This document shows, in pieces, positions 23,934 to 33,759 of a DNA stretch of 64,000 bases. The notes beneath the pieces are model-generated. The model searched no databases, was not told where the DNA came from, and saw only the letters and a list, made by a program, of their open reading frames with translations. The stretch's first letter is position 1. The number at the start of each line of letters is the position of its first letter. A program made the position numbers and the translations under genes. This DNA is from Zhongshania aquatica (GTDB taxonomy: Bacteria > Pseudomonadota > Gammaproteobacteria > Pseudomonadales > Spongiibacteraceae): assembly GCF_027257955.1 (NCBI RefSeq), contig NZ_JANZNQ010000001.1, positions 186,001-250,000 of the forward strand, read 5' to 3'.

Positions 23934-23948
23934 TTACGCGTTACGTAA
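23934..23948. promoter_or_regulatory. Palindromic operator candidate TTACG-N5-CGTAA
   Basis: TTACGCGTTACGTAA, with the same perfect arms and 5-bp centre as the site upstream of ipdA. It lies 100 nt upstream of the ligase ATG and next to the end of the ogt-type gene. On the minus strand TTACGT followed 18 nt later by TAAAAT could be a -35/-10 pair, so the palindrome would overlap the -35 box. Confidence 0.55.
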
Positions 23949-24809
23949 TTAGGCGGTGTAACCCGCATTTTCACTCTCCTTCAACAACATGGCCCGCTTG
24001 CGGCCAGCACCCCAGCGATATTGACTAAACTCGCCCGTGCCGCGAATAACCCGATGACAGGGAATCAAATACGCGATGTTATTTTTGGCAATGGCCGACG
24101 CCACCGCCCGCGTAGACGAGGGCATACCCAGTGACTCAGCTAATTGCTGGTAGGAGCAAACTTCACCACTCGGTATTGCAAGCAAGGCCTCCCACACCTT
24201 CATTTGAAACTCCGTGCCCTTTAACAGCACCTTGGTCGGTTCAAGTTTAGAATCTGAGCCAAATCCAAACATTTTTTCATAGAGCGCCAATGCGTGCTGA
24301 TCGTCGCGAACCAGCGTCGCCGCCGACCACTCTTGCGCCAGCTCTTCGCACAATATCGCCTCGCCGCGCGGATCATCAAAGAACGCCAACTTACATACAC
24401 CGCGATGATTAGCGGCAATAAAGCAGAAGCCAAAAGGCGATGGGCAACTGCCATACGTAATCTGCAGCCCCTGCCCCATATTGCGGTATTCGCCAGGCGT
24501 GACGCGCTCGATCTTGATCATAAGGTCGTGTAATCGGCCACTACCACTCAATCCACAAGCGAGGGCACTGTCCATGACCGAACTGGTGCGCAATAAGCGC
24601 TTGGCATTTTCCTTGGTTAAAAACTGTAAAAACTGCTTGGGTGACACACCGGCCCACTCGGTGAAAATACGCTGCAAATGGAATTCGCTAACGCCAACGT
24701 GATCCGCCAGTTCAGCTAAGCTTGGCTGGCTGTGCTGATGATCGCTCAAATACTGTATGGCGCTGGCAACCCGCTGATAGTTTGCATGCTGCTCTATCGC
24801 TGAACTCAT
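23949..24809 (-). CDS. AraC-type HTH fused to O6-methylguanine-DNA methyltransferase
   Basis: A 286-residue Ada-like protein without Ada's N-terminal zinc/methylphosphotriester domain. An AraC HTH spans about 12-110 (LAELADHVGVSEFHLQRIFT). The Ogt domain follows, with the methyl acceptor Cys251 in PCHRVI and the upstream GTEFQMKVWEALLAIPSGEVCSY helix. It repairs O6-alkylguanine by suicidal methyl transfer. Whether it still regulates is uncertain because the self-methylated Cys that converts Ada to an activator is missing. The last bases abut the palindrome of the ligase promoter. Confidence 0.92.
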   Translation of the reverse strand: MSSAIEQHANYQRVASAIQYLSDHQHSQPSLAELADHVGVSEFHLQRIFTEWAGVSPKQFLQFLTKENAKRLLRTSSVMDSALACGLSGSGRLHDLMIKIERVTPGEYRNMGQGLQITYGSCPSPFGFCFIAANHRGVCKLAFFDDPRGEAILCEELAQEWSAATLVRDDQHALALYEKMFGFGSDSKLEPTKVLLKGTEFQMKVWEALLAIPSGEVCSYQQLAESLGMPSSTRAVASAIAKNNIAYLIPCHRVIRGTGEFSQYRWGAGRKRAMLLKESENAGYTA

Positions 24810-25043
24810 TGTTATTCCTTAAATACGACGATCTCGATCACGTCTGAATAGCAAAATTGTGGCGCCGTCGAGAGATAAATACCACCCGATTCTTGCCAAC
24901 AACCGGCAGTGGGCGTTAGTTTTATAATAATGCCGAACTAAGTACCGCAAACCTGTCAAACTACTATGCTCACAATACCGCACATCCAGACTGAGGCAGT
25001 AGCTTTGCCAATGGAATGCCAATCAAATACCTAGGAGAAGATA

Positions 25044-27434
25044 ATGGGCCGCGCCATCAAGTATTTCGCCATCACCCTTGTCAGTATCGTACTTTTGATC
25101 GCAATAGCGGCGGCGTCGCTCGCGTTTTGGATCGATCCCAATATATTCAAAAATGACATCGAAAAGATTGCTAGCGAGCAAGGCCTGACACTCCATCTAA
25201 ACGGCGACTTGTCTTGGCAAGTTTTCCCAAATATACAAATCGTTATTAATGGTGCCACGGTCTCGCCTAAAAATGAGGCTGAGATAATGCGCTTTGATAA
25301 GGCGCAATTATCTGTTGCCCTAATGCCTTTATTGAAAAAAGACATTGTTGTGCAAGGTATCAGCCTTGATGGTGTGAAAGCCTCGTTAATTGTCGATGAG
25401 AACGGCGTGGGCAACTGGACCAAGATTGGTAAGCAAGATAGCAAGAGTGCCAGTGAGCCAGAAAAACCCAGCGACGAACCTCAAAAAGCGATGCAGCTGG
25501 CAATTGCCAAGCTAACATTAAGCAACAGCAATATTAGCTATACTGACAAGCAAACTGGCCAACACGTCGAGTTAAACGCGCTGTCACTCTCTGGCGAAAA
25601 CATTCAGCTAGACAACAAAGCCTTCCCGCTGAATTTGGAGAGCGACTTTAGTTTTATCGATGACACCCAATCTGTCAGCGGTAAAACCCAGATCAATAGT
25701 AATATCACGGTAAATAGTGAGATCAATCATTTTGTTATTGGCGATGGAAAACTGTCGCTGACTATAGATCACAAAAACGACCTCTCATCGATTTCACTCA
25801 GCACCGAATTGGCACTGGATGCAGAGGTCGATACAACCAAAGCCCTTGAATGGGCGGTGCCCAGACTCAGCTTTGCAGACACCAGCTTGCGCTATGCCGC
25901 CAAAGACGGCACAAACATCGACATTACTGCACTCAGCTTTGAGGGCGGCATTACCCCTGGCGGCGAAGCTAAGGCCATCAATATTCGCGGCGACGTACGC
26001 TATGGCACCGCAACGCAAAAACCCATAGAGACCAATTTAAGTCTTAGCAGCGTGGTCAGCATCGACGAGAAATTGAATTCGATTAAAGCTAAGGAAATTG
26101 CCATTAAAACTCGCATTGGCGACGAAGCCATCGCGATTACCGGCGATGCCAGCGCAAGCCTGAGTCCCTTGGACTATCAAGCAAAATTAAGTTTGGCGAA
26201 CGCTAACTTTAAAAAAATAGCTGACACGCTGGGTATCGAATTGCCTGACATGTCAGAACCCAGCGCACTCAATAAAGTCGGTGCCGCGTTTTCAGTAAAA
26301 GGTAATGACAAGCGTATTGTGATTTCTGAGCTGCGCACCACCCTCGATGACAGCACCATTACCGGGAATGCCAGTGTCGATATTGATAAAAATCAAGCTG
26401 TAAAACTTGCGCTTAACATCGACAAAATTAATGTTGATCACTACCTCGCACCTGTCGCCGAGGAAGAGAACAAACCCTCTGACGCAAAGAAGGCGGAGCC
26501 CAAAGCAGGGTCATCAGCTGACGCCGAAATACCGCTACCAAGAGAGCTGCTGAACAGCCTTGATATAGATGCGAAACTGCAAATCGGCGAACTCACCGCC
26601 AGTCAACTGCCGTTCAAAAACATATTATTGCAACTCATTGCAAAAAACGGCGTAAGCTCTGTGAGCCCGCTTAGCGGCATAGTTTACGACAGCCCATTCA
26701 CTGTAGACGCACAGCTCGACACCCGCCCCGCTGCGGCCCGAATGTTGATTAGAGGAAGCAGTAAACAACTACCGTTGGGCAAAGTTTTAAAAGACGCGGC
26801 AGCCATCGAAGAGCTATCTGGCATTAGCGATGTGAGCTTTAATTTGAGCACCAACGGCACCAGCGTCGCCGCCCTGAAGAAACACCTCGATGGCAATATC
26901 GACCTGAGCGCCCAGCAACTTCGTCTTAGCAATATGAATATTGAAAAGGCGTTTTGTCAGCTGGTGGCAAAATTTCAGCAAGAGACCTTCGACCCCACAA
27001 ACTGGCCAATTTACAGCGACTTAAAAGACACCACGACCAAGATTGTTATCAAGGATGGTATTGCGAGAATTGAGACTTTAAATTCTGGCGTGACGAAATT
27101 GGCACTTAGCGGTAACGGCAAAATTGATTTAAATGAAGATACCTTTGATATTGTTATTAAGACTCGCTTAGCGCAGGCGGATCAAGATGCCATGACCTGC
27201 AAAATTAATAATGACAAACTGCTAAACCGCGATATACCCATTCGCTGTAAAGCGGCATTCGACAAAGTTGGCGCCACTAGCTGTTTACCTGACTTTAGAG
27301 TGATAGAGGATATCGCCAAAGAAAAAGCCAAAGATAAAATTGATGAGAAAGCTAAAGAGTTTATCGATAAGAAAATGGGCGGCGAAAACGGCGAGGCCGC
27401 TAAACAAATTTTTAATCAGTTCTTTAAAAAATAG
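25044..27434 (+). CDS. AsmA family protein
   Basis: A 796-residue AsmA-family envelope protein. The N-terminal membrane helix is about residues 8-29 (FAITLVSIVLLIAIAAASLA), after which the chain is periplasmic with repeated beta-strand/helix segments. The conserved AsmA opening (FWIDPNIFKNDIEKIASEQ, then GDLSWQVFPNIQIVINGATV) and the C-terminal AsmA_2 region are present. AsmA-like proteins are implicated in outer-membrane lipid homeostasis and phospholipid transport. AGGAG lies 8 nt before the ATG. It is monocistronic; a hairpin follows the stop. Confidence 0.88.
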   Translation: MGRAIKYFAITLVSIVLLIAIAAASLAFWIDPNIFKNDIEKIASEQGLTLHLNGDLSWQVFPNIQIVINGATVSPKNEAEIMRFDKAQLSVALMPLLKKDIVVQGISLDGVKASLIVDENGVGNWTKIGKQDSKSASEPEKPSDEPQKAMQLAIAKLTLSNSNISYTDKQTGQHVELNALSLSGENIQLDNKAFPLNLESDFSFIDDTQSVSGKTQINSNITVNSEINHFVIGDGKLSLTIDHKNDLSSISLSTELALDAEVDTTKALEWAVPRLSFADTSLRYAAKDGTNIDITALSFEGGITPGGEAKAINIRGDVRYGTATQKPIETNLSLSSVVSIDEKLNSIKAKEIAIKTRIGDEAIAITGDASASLSPLDYQAKLSLANANFKKIADTLGIELPDMSEPSALNKVGAAFSVKGNDKRIVISELRTTLDDSTITGNASVDIDKNQAVKLALNIDKINVDHYLAPVAEEENKPSDAKKAEPKAGSSADAEIPLPRELLNSLDIDAKLQIGELTASQLPFKNILLQLIAKNGVSSVSPLSGIVYDSPFTVDAQLDTRPAAARMLIRGSSKQLPLGKVLKDAAAIEELSGISDVSFNLSTNGTSVAALKKHLDGNIDLSAQQLRLSNMNIEKAFCQLVAKFQQETFDPTNWPIYSDLKDTTTKIVIKDGIARIETLNSGVTKLALSGNGKIDLNEDTFDIVIKTRLAQADQDAMTCKINNDKLLNRDIPIRCKAAFDKVGATSCLPDFRVIEDIAKEKAKDKIDEKAKEFIDKKMGGENGEAAKQIFNQFFKK

Positions 27435-27447
27435 TCTTCAACATGTC

Positions 27448-27491
27448 CAATCTTGCGGCAGCTAGCAAAATAGCTTCTGCCGCAAAGATTG
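27448..27491. terminator. Strong hairpin after asmA (no clear T-tract)
   Basis: Arms CAATCTTGCGGCAG (27448-27461) and CTGCCGCAAAGATTG (27477-27491) pair over 14 bp with a single bulged A around an inner TAGC/GCTA stem. It lies between the convergent asmA and ald genes. It could end asmA transcription or be a dispersed repeat; the missing T-run makes intrinsic termination uncertain. Confidence 0.5.
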
Positions 27492-27558
27492 CTGTCGCGA
27501 CAGCCTTAATACTATTTAAAAACTAAAACTAAGATAATTATTTAAAAAATAATTTTGC

Positions 27559-28674
27559 TCAAAGAACCTCATCCCAAGGGGTTGCGCTCCGCCCTTGAGC
27601 GCTAGCAACCGCAGGGCAAGTTAATACCCCCTTAACTACGCTTATACCCGCAGCTAATCCCGCGTTATTCACACACACTTCTTTTATGTTTTGACTTGCT
27701 AACAAGTGCACATAAGGTAGCGTCGCTTGGCTTAGGGCCTGACTGGCTGTTCTCGCGACCGCACTGGGAATATTCGCCACGCAGTAATGCACAATTCCGT
27801 CTACCAGAAATGTTGGGGCCAAGTGCGTCGTTGGCTTGGTGGTCTCGAAGCACCCACCCTGATCGACAGACACGTCGACTAATACCGAGCCGGGCGCCAA
27901 GGCGGACAAGTCGGCCCTACTTAACAACTTAGGCGCCGCGGCGCCCGGCACCAAGGCTGCGCCGACAACCATATCGGTTTCGCTAAGAAGCGCATGCAAA
28001 TCTATCGTGGCAGCATCGCACACTGAAAATCGAGGAGAGTTAAATTGCTCAGAAAGGGTTGTTCTTCTTGGCGCGAAGGGTTCAATCATTGTCACGTTGG
28101 CGCCCATTCCCAAGGCGACATCCGCGGCATTACTACCGACCACACCGCCACCAAATATCAATACATGGCCGGGCTCAATGCCGGACACGCCACCGAGAAG
28201 AACGCCAGATCCGCCCTGCGCCTTCTCTAGACAATGCGCCCCCGCCTGCACGCTTAAGCGTCCTGCAATTTCGCTCATGGGTTTTAGTAAGGGAAGCCGT
28301 CCGTCCTGATCAGTTATGGTTTCATAGGCCACACACAGGGCGCCACTGCCAATTAAAGCGGTCGTTAATGTCGAGTCAGGGGCGAGATGTAAATAACAGA
28401 ACAGCCGATGCCTGGAGCCGAGCAGTGACACTTCACTCGCTTGCGGCTCTTTCACTTTTACGATTAATTCGGCGCTACGATGCAAAGCTTCGGCAGAGGG
28501 AGACAATTGCGCGCCTACAGAGAGATAGTCATCGTCGCTATAGCCTGAACCAAGCCCTGCGCCCGTTTCAATAAAGACGGCATGACCCGCCGCCACCAAA
28601 TCAGCGACAGCGGTGGGAATTAAACCGACACGGTACTCCTGCGCTTTAATTTCTTTGGGAATGCCAATTTGCAT
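27559..28674 (-). CDS. ald: Alanine dehydrogenase
   Basis: A 371-residue NAD-dependent L-alanine dehydrogenase interconverting alanine and pyruvate plus ammonia. The family opening MQIGIPKEIKAQEYRVGL is followed by the catalytic residues Lys75 (KVKEP) and His96 (LHLAPD) at the positions known from the Mycobacterium enzyme. The Rossmann motif GGGVVGSNAADVALGMGA leads the second domain. GGGGAA precedes the ATG. In many bacteria ald is controlled by an Lrp-type regulator; the Lrp pair at 21-22 kb is not adjacent, so a link is speculative. Confidence 0.93.
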   Translation of the reverse strand: MQIGIPKEIKAQEYRVGLIPTAVADLVAAGHAVFIETGAGLGSGYSDDDYLSVGAQLSPSAEALHRSAELIVKVKEPQASEVSLLGSRHRLFCYLHLAPDSTLTTALIGSGALCVAYETITDQDGRLPLLKPMSEIAGRLSVQAGAHCLEKAQGGSGVLLGGVSGIEPGHVLIFGGGVVGSNAADVALGMGANVTMIEPFAPRRTTLSEQFNSPRFSVCDAATIDLHALLSETDMVVGAALVPGAAAPKLLSRADLSALAPGSVLVDVSVDQGGCFETTKPTTHLAPTFLVDGIVHYCVANIPSAVARTASQALSQATLPYVHLLASQNIKEVCVNNAGLAAGISVVKGVLTCPAVASAQGRSATPWDEVL

Positions 28675-28709
28675 ACAGATGTTCCCCGCAGGTTAGTAAG
28701 TTTACATTG

Positions 28710-29546
28710 CTACGTCAGCAGCTCCCACTGACCGTCGCATTGACGCACCCGTGATTCTTTCTCTAATTTAAGCATATGCGCCCAAAGCGACAACTTAGCA
28801 ATAGGGTGTATCGACGCATCGACATCTTGGTAGGCAACAACCACCAAGTCGTCGAGATCGCCCTTGGTCACTTGTTGTATTGCCGCCCAAACTTTGTCCT
28901 CTCTCGACTGCCGATGCGCAATTAAATGCGCCACCTCCTGCTTTGGTGTGGAAATCAGCGTGCCATGGCCGGGTGCTAAATGTTCCAAGGGATAGTCGAG
29001 CAGTAAGCGCAGCGACGCAATGTAGTCGGCCATGTCACCGGCAGGGGGAATAATGACTACGGTCGAGCCCTGCATAATGTGGTCGCCGGTAAATACCGTG
29101 CCGGTGGCCTCATGGAAAAAGCAGAAATGATTACCGACGTGACCGGGGGTATATATTGCCCGCAGCACACTGCCGTCAACCTCAAAACAGTCATCATGTT
29201 CCACCGAATCCGTTGGGGCAAAACTGGGGTCTTGGTAGCCGTCGTCTTCAATGAGCGCACCAATCACCGGCACAGTGTAACGCGCCTGTAGCGCGGCGGC
29301 ACCGGGGGAATGATCAGGATGAGTGTGAGTGGTCACTATACGCTCTAGCTCGCCACCTAGCTGCTTGATACCTGCCTCTATTGCAGCAATGTGTTCAGGC
29401 ATATCTGGGCCAGGGTCCAGTACTGTTATTCGCTTGTTGCCCAATAAGTAAGTATTGGTGCCGGGGCCCGTTAAGACACTGGGATTTGGCGCAACAATAC
29501 GATGCACACCCGGTAAAAGTGTTTCTAACACACCCGCTACCAACAT
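28710..29546 (-). CDS. MBL-fold metallo-hydrolase
   Basis: A 278-residue metallo-beta-lactamase-fold hydrolase with the metal motif TTHTHPDHSPG and later His/Asp ligands (VGNHFCFFHEA, FTGDHIMQG, LAPGHGTLI). The C-terminal winged-helix-like region and the N-terminal PNPSVLTGPGTNTYLLG resemble LACTB2-type hydrolases. The substrate is unknown; this class contains RNA endonucleases and CoA- or glutathione-thioester hydrolases. It lies 35 nt upstream of ald and could be co-transcribed with it. Confidence 0.85.
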   Translation of the reverse strand: MLVAGVLETLLPGVHRIVAPNPSVLTGPGTNTYLLGNKRITVLDPGPDMPEHIAAIEAGIKQLGGELERIVTTHTHPDHSPGAAALQARYTVPVIGALIEDDGYQDPSFAPTDSVEHDDCFEVDGSVLRAIYTPGHVGNHFCFFHEATGTVFTGDHIMQGSTVVIIPPAGDMADYIASLRLLLDYPLEHLAPGHGTLISTPKQEVAHLIAHRQSREDKVWAAIQQVTKGDLDDLVVVAYQDVDASIHPIAKLSLWAHMLKLEKESRVRQCDGQWELLT

Positions 29547-29752
29547 AGATTCGCTCTCATCAAGATATTAGCTTGCAGGGTAAAAGTGCGAGCCCACATA
29601 AGCAAGCGACATCGGGTAAGGCACTTGTTTGCGGCAGTTCTCAAAATTGGCATGGGATTACCACTAAAACTCATTTTTGGTGTAGTGTGTCAAAGAAGAT
29701 GGGCACTAAAAAAACGTCGATTCAAGAGCGCCGCTACACAAAGGCAAAAGCG

Positions 29753-31093
29753 ATGAACAAGCTTTTACATTTGATATTTAACGCTGAAGTGCCCGACATT
29801 GGCGAGCGCTACCGGAAAACTGCGAGTGTGCTAGTCGTTTTCTTTATTGTTGGCTATAGCATCGGTTTTTTGCAGCTACTCCATATTGGCGCTTATCTAG
29901 GCCCAGGTCTTGGCGACAACGTCAGTTTTCAGCCCTTAGTTAACAGCCTCAGTGAACTTCATCAAGACAAGCCCACGCTCTGGCTTGCACTGCTAGCATT
30001 ACTCGGCTTCACCATTTTTTTTCGGCTCGTTGCCATGCTCGGCGGCTACTTTTTATTTGAGCGGGAAGAGGGGCAGCCCTATCCGATTAAATGGATCGTC
30101 GTTTTCTTTCTTAGCAATGTGCTAAGCACCCTAGCCATTCCTATATTGCTGCTGGCACTGGGCTCGTTATTTGTATTGTCAGGTTTAGACTTCGACATAG
30201 GTTGGCACTGGATTGACCACAATGTGAGACTGGCCAATCAATTAGTACTGGAATACGTCCCAACCTTAGTGGATGCCCCCGCGCCACTAGCAGTACTTAT
30301 GATCGCGGTCATTAGTGGCTTTTTTCACTATTGGTTTCACCGACTCGGACATACACAGCGCTTGTTGTGGCTATTGTTTCATCGCCCACACCACATGACG
30401 CCGGCACTCATTCAGTCAACAACCATGGCCGTATTTACCGCCCTGCCATTGTTTGTGTTCGTGATTCTGCCCTACAACCTTGTTTTTGGTGCCTGTACGA
30501 AACTGTTTAGCAGTGAGCCGCTGTACACCGAGGTCATTATTTATAACTGCTTAATTTTAATTCCGGAGATCTTTGGACATCAAACCGCACTCTATCGAAT
30601 AGCCTCAAGAAACAGATTCATTCGGTTAGCGAGTTTTATTTCTGGTGGTGGCGTGTATCACTATATGCACCACTCCTCTGAACCCGAACATTGCGGACGC
30701 AGCGGCGCGGTAAATTTAGTCAATATCGGCGGCGGGCCGCTATTCATTTGGGATATTATTTTTGGCACCTACTGCCCGCTGAGCGAGAAAACACCGCGCG
30801 CAGGGCTGAGTGGCCAACCCGAATTACATATGAACCCAGTGCGCCTGACCCTGGCTGGCGTCGCGCAACTTGGCAGCGAACTGCTGCACAACCCAAGCTG
30901 GCGCGACAAGTGGCGCATTCTTGTTGGCTCTTCATCTTATTCGCCAACAAAAAGCATCGACTTTGCAGTAAAATCGGCTTCCGGCGGCCCCAAGCAAATC
31001 ACCCCAAGCCCAGCAAACTACATGTATTCCTTTACAAGGGCTGACGCAATCGCCAACGCAGGCGCCAAGCCAACAGCAGAGCCGCAGAACTAA
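29753..31093 (+). CDS. Sterol desaturase / fatty acid hydroxylase family membrane protein
   Basis: A 446-residue membrane di-iron protein from the ATG at 29753 (MNKLLHLIFNAEV); an open frame extends 180 nt upstream and a Met at residue 43 of that extension is an alternative start. The histidine clusters HYWFHRLGH, FHRPHHM and YHYMHHSSEPEH, with another His in GHQ, form the di-iron binding pattern of the family. About five membrane helices precede and surround them. Despite the family name it need not act on sterols. Its 3' end overlaps the convergent MATE gene by 62 bp. Confidence 0.85.
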   Translation: MNKLLHLIFNAEVPDIGERYRKTASVLVVFFIVGYSIGFLQLLHIGAYLGPGLGDNVSFQPLVNSLSELHQDKPTLWLALLALLGFTIFFRLVAMLGGYFLFEREEGQPYPIKWIVVFFLSNVLSTLAIPILLLALGSLFVLSGLDFDIGWHWIDHNVRLANQLVLEYVPTLVDAPAPLAVLMIAVISGFFHYWFHRLGHTQRLLWLLFHRPHHMTPALIQSTTMAVFTALPLFVFVILPYNLVFGACTKLFSSEPLYTEVIIYNCLILIPEIFGHQTALYRIASRNRFIRLASFISGGGVYHYMHHSSEPEHCGRSGAVNLVNIGGGPLFIWDIIFGTYCPLSEKTPRAGLSGQPELHMNPVRLTLAGVAQLGSELLHNPSWRDKWRILVGSSSYSPTKSIDFAVKSASGGPKQITPSPANYMYSFTRADAIANAGAKPTAEPQN

Positions 31094-32378
31094 GCCCCGC
31101 AAACAAACCCAACCAAAACCCACTTGGCCCCATCGCAGGCACAAAATAGTCGCTTGTCGCCAACACATACCCTAGCGGTAAACCAACGCCCCAGTAGGCA
31201 AACAACGTTAAGACCATGGGAATAGTGGTGTCTTCAAAGCCTCTTAAACAGCCGTTCGCGGTGACCTGAATAGCATCAGACACTTGGTATAAGGCGGCGA
31301 ACAGCAGTAGGTAGCTGGCTAGCGCGATAACTTGGGTATTGTCAGTGTAAATCAGGGGTATCCAATGCCGGCAGGACACCAATAAGGTGACCATCAACGC
31401 GCCTATCACCACGGTTATTTTGAACGCTACAGCAATCGCAAGCCGCAAACCCGGCTCATCGCGCCGTCCTCGCGCATGGCCAACACGAGTTGTTGCCGCC
31501 AAGGCAAAACTAAGCGGTAGCATAAACACCAAAGATGTGAAGTTTAACGCGAGCTGATGACCGGCAACGATCTCTGCACCCGACTGACTAATCAACAGCG
31601 CGATAATACAAAACACGCTGACTTCAAAGAAAATGGTCAGACCGACCGGAAAACCAAGTCTAAGCAAATAAACGATGGTTTTCGGCTCAACATGCCAAGG
31701 ACGCAGGGATAAGCGAGCCATGCGATAAGCGCGATGACGATGCACATAGAGCAGCATCAATATCGCCATAATCCACATCACAATGGCCGTCGCCCAGCCA
31801 CAGCCCACACCACCCATGGCTGGGATGCCGAGTTTGCCGTAGATCAGCACATAGTTGATGGGGATATTCGCCAGCAAGCCGATCACGCTTATCAGCAACA
31901 CCGGCCGTGTATGACTAAGTGCTTCCGTATAGCTGCGTAGCGCCAACACAATAGCAATGGCTGGCATTCCCCAGCTTAGGCCAAATAAATAATCGACCAC
32001 CATGGGGCGGATCGCCGGATCAACATCCATCCAGGTCAGCAAAGGCGAGGTATTGCACAGCACCACCACGGACACCAAACCAATTGCCAATGCCAAAGCG
32101 ACGACCTGATGTACCAAAGGATTAAGTCGGTCTAACTGATTGGCGCCAACATGACGAGCTAATACTGAGGTAGCGCTCATCAACATACCCGTCATGAACA
32201 GAAACACCGGCACCCAAATACTGGCGCCGACGGCAACCGCGGCCAAGTCGAGCGCGGAGACCCTGCCTGCCATAACCGTATCCACAAAGCCATTTGCAGA
32301 TTGCGCGAGTTGACCGCCAAAAATAGGCAGCGCCAATTTTAGCTGGGTTCGCAATTCCTGACGGGCTGTAACAGACAT
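31032..32378 (-). CDS. MATE family efflux transporter
   Basis: A 448-residue MATE antiporter with 12 predicted membrane helices in two halves. The start is the ATG at 32378 (MSVTARQELRTQ); the upstream 27 nt are less likely coding. The opening LALPIFGGQLAQSANGFVDTVMAG is characteristic of the NorM branch. It probably exports cationic toxicants using Na+ or H+; in this genome bile acids or other amphipathic steroids are possible substrates, but that is speculation. Its end overlaps the convergent sterol-desaturase-family gene. Confidence 0.92.
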   Translation of the reverse strand: MSVTARQELRTQLKLALPIFGGQLAQSANGFVDTVMAGRVSALDLAAVAVGASIWVPVFLFMTGMLMSATSVLARHVGANQLDRLNPLVHQVVALALAIGLVSVVVLCNTSPLLTWMDVDPAIRPMVVDYLFGLSWGMPAIAIVLALRSYTEALSHTRPVLLISVIGLLANIPINYVLIYGKLGIPAMGGVGCGWATAIVMWIMAILMLLYVHRHRAYRMARLSLRPWHVEPKTIVYLLRLGFPVGLTIFFEVSVFCIIALLISQSGAEIVAGHQLALNFTSLVFMLPLSFALAATTRVGHARGRRDEPGLRLAIAVAFKITVVIGALMVTLLVSCRHWIPLIYTDNTQVIALASYLLLFAALYQVSDAIQVTANGCLRGFEDTTIPMVLTLFAYWGVGLPLGYVLATSDYFVPAMGPSGFWLGLFAGLSSAALLLAWRLRWRLRQPL

Positions 32379-33034
32379 GAATTTACCGATGCAAAAAACC
32401 GCCACACTCTAGCCTAGGGCGGCGCATGTCGCAAATAATTCAAAAACTTTACCTCAAGTAAATATAGCAAGCTTCGCACGAGCTGGTTTTGTTGATTGGC
32501 TAAGTGAAGACTCGCGAACCTAAATAGAAATCACGGACTTTATATGAGTGACCAACCAGAGCAGCGAACGAGGCGCGTTGACGTATAAATAACCAAAAGG
32601 ACTGGGATTAAAATACAGGGAATGGATGCATACCTCCGCGCCGACACCAAATCCATGCCGCATGCCAGCGGTGAGTTATTTCAAGTATTCTATTGGAAAT
32701 CGATCCATACTTAGCCCCATAAACCATGCCATTTTTGACAAAAAATTATGCCACATATGGCAATCGCAATTCACACCACCTTACCACCCCTCTCAACATT
32801 AAAAAATAATCCTTATAAAACAATGCATTAAAAATTTTCCGCAAAACTTTAGACGATGGTGCGGGACTTGCTAATTAAAGAGCACATAGTGACGAGTGAA
32901 AACGCGCCACACCTTACTATAGAGATACAAAGTATCGCCTCGGCGGTAAAACTATTTATCAATAACCTTATTTTCCAGAGCAGAATTATTTTTACCCTGC
33001 TTATCTTACGAAACGATCTTGGAGGATTACGCTC
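32379..33034. other. Long AT-rich gap upstream of the peroxiredoxin
   Basis: 656 nt with no supported gene; a 60-codon open frame at 32856-33038 overlaps the peroxiredoxin start and lacks a ribosome site. Notable pieces: TTTAC-N5-GTAAA at 32448-32462, a degenerate GTGACCAACC...GACGTATAAATAA stretch near 32545-32590 recalling the 98-bp repeats at 5 kb, and TGCCACATATGGCA at 32749-32762 after TTGACA, perhaps an operator. Confidence 0.5.
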
Positions 33035-33691
33035 ATGACAATTCGACTTAATGACACCGCACCCAATTTCACGGCGGACTCAACCGCTGGTGAACTTACA
33101 CTGCACGAATGGATTGGTGACTCTTATGCCATTCTATTTTCCCATCCGAAGGACTTCACTCCGGTTTGCACTACTGAGTTTGGCGCCGTCGCCCAACTCG
33201 TCCCTGAATTCGTCAAACGCAACACCAAAGTAATGGGCGTATCTGTAGACACTGTTGAAGAGCATAAAAAATGGAAACGCGATATTGAGGCTTTTGCGGG
33301 AGCGCCTGCGGACTTCCCAATAATCGACGACACATCACTGCACGTATCAAAGTTATACAATATGCTTCCGGCCGATGCGTACTTAACCGACGGCCGTACA
33401 CCGGCTGACAGCGCTACCGTAAGAACCGTTTTCATCATTGGCCCAGACAAAAAAGTCCGCCTCACTATGTCTTACCCCATGTCTGTGGGCCGCAACTTTG
33501 CTGAAATTTTGCGCGCTCTTGATGCCATCCAAATTACAGACGGCGCACCCATAGCAACGCCCGCCAACTGGGTAGCTGGGCAAGACGTGATTGTTGGCCT
33601 CAGCCTGAGCGATGAGCAAGCGAAAGAGAAGTTTGGCGAGGTTGACATTAAACTACCTTATTTACGCTTTGTATCAGCGTCGAAAAAATAA
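33035..33691 (+). CDS. 1-Cys peroxiredoxin (Prx6 type)
   Basis: A 218-residue peroxiredoxin with the peroxidatic Cys45 in FTPVCTTEFG. It lacks a resolving Cys in the usual C-terminal place, and its length with an extended C-terminal domain (WVAGQDVIVGLSLSDEQAK) places it in the 1-Cys Prx6 group. It reduces H2O2 and organic hydroperoxides with an outside thiol. GGAGGA precedes the ATG. It is monocistronic; a hairpin-rich stretch follows. Steroid oxidations by flavoproteins produce H2O2, which gives a plausible reason for its presence in the region. Confidence 0.95.
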   Translation: MTIRLNDTAPNFTADSTAGELTLHEWIGDSYAILFSHPKDFTPVCTTEFGAVAQLVPEFVKRNTKVMGVSVDTVEEHKKWKRDIEAFAGAPADFPIIDDTSLHVSKLYNMLPADAYLTDGRTPADSATVRTVFIIGPDKKVRLTMSYPMSVGRNFAEILRALDAIQITDGAPIATPANWVAGQDVIVGLSLSDEQAKEKFGEVDIKLPYLRFVSASKK

Positions 33692-33759
33692 TAAGGTTTT
33701 TTACACAAGCCGGCCTTGTTTTCTGGAGAAGGCGAAACGCACGAGCTGTAGTACTTCAG

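Noticed and set aside
27448-27491. Hairpin after asmA as an attC site
   Set aside because: It lacks GTT/AAC core boxes at its ends and the extrahelical-base pattern of attC, and no cassette lies beside it.
32448-32462. TTTAC-N5-GTAAA as a third copy of the ipd/fadD3 operator
   Set aside because: The arms differ at one conserved position each (no CG) and the neighbour is a MATE gene; too weak to include.
32856-33038. Short open frame before the peroxiredoxin
   Set aside because: No ribosome site, overlaps the peroxiredoxin start and has no recognisable features.
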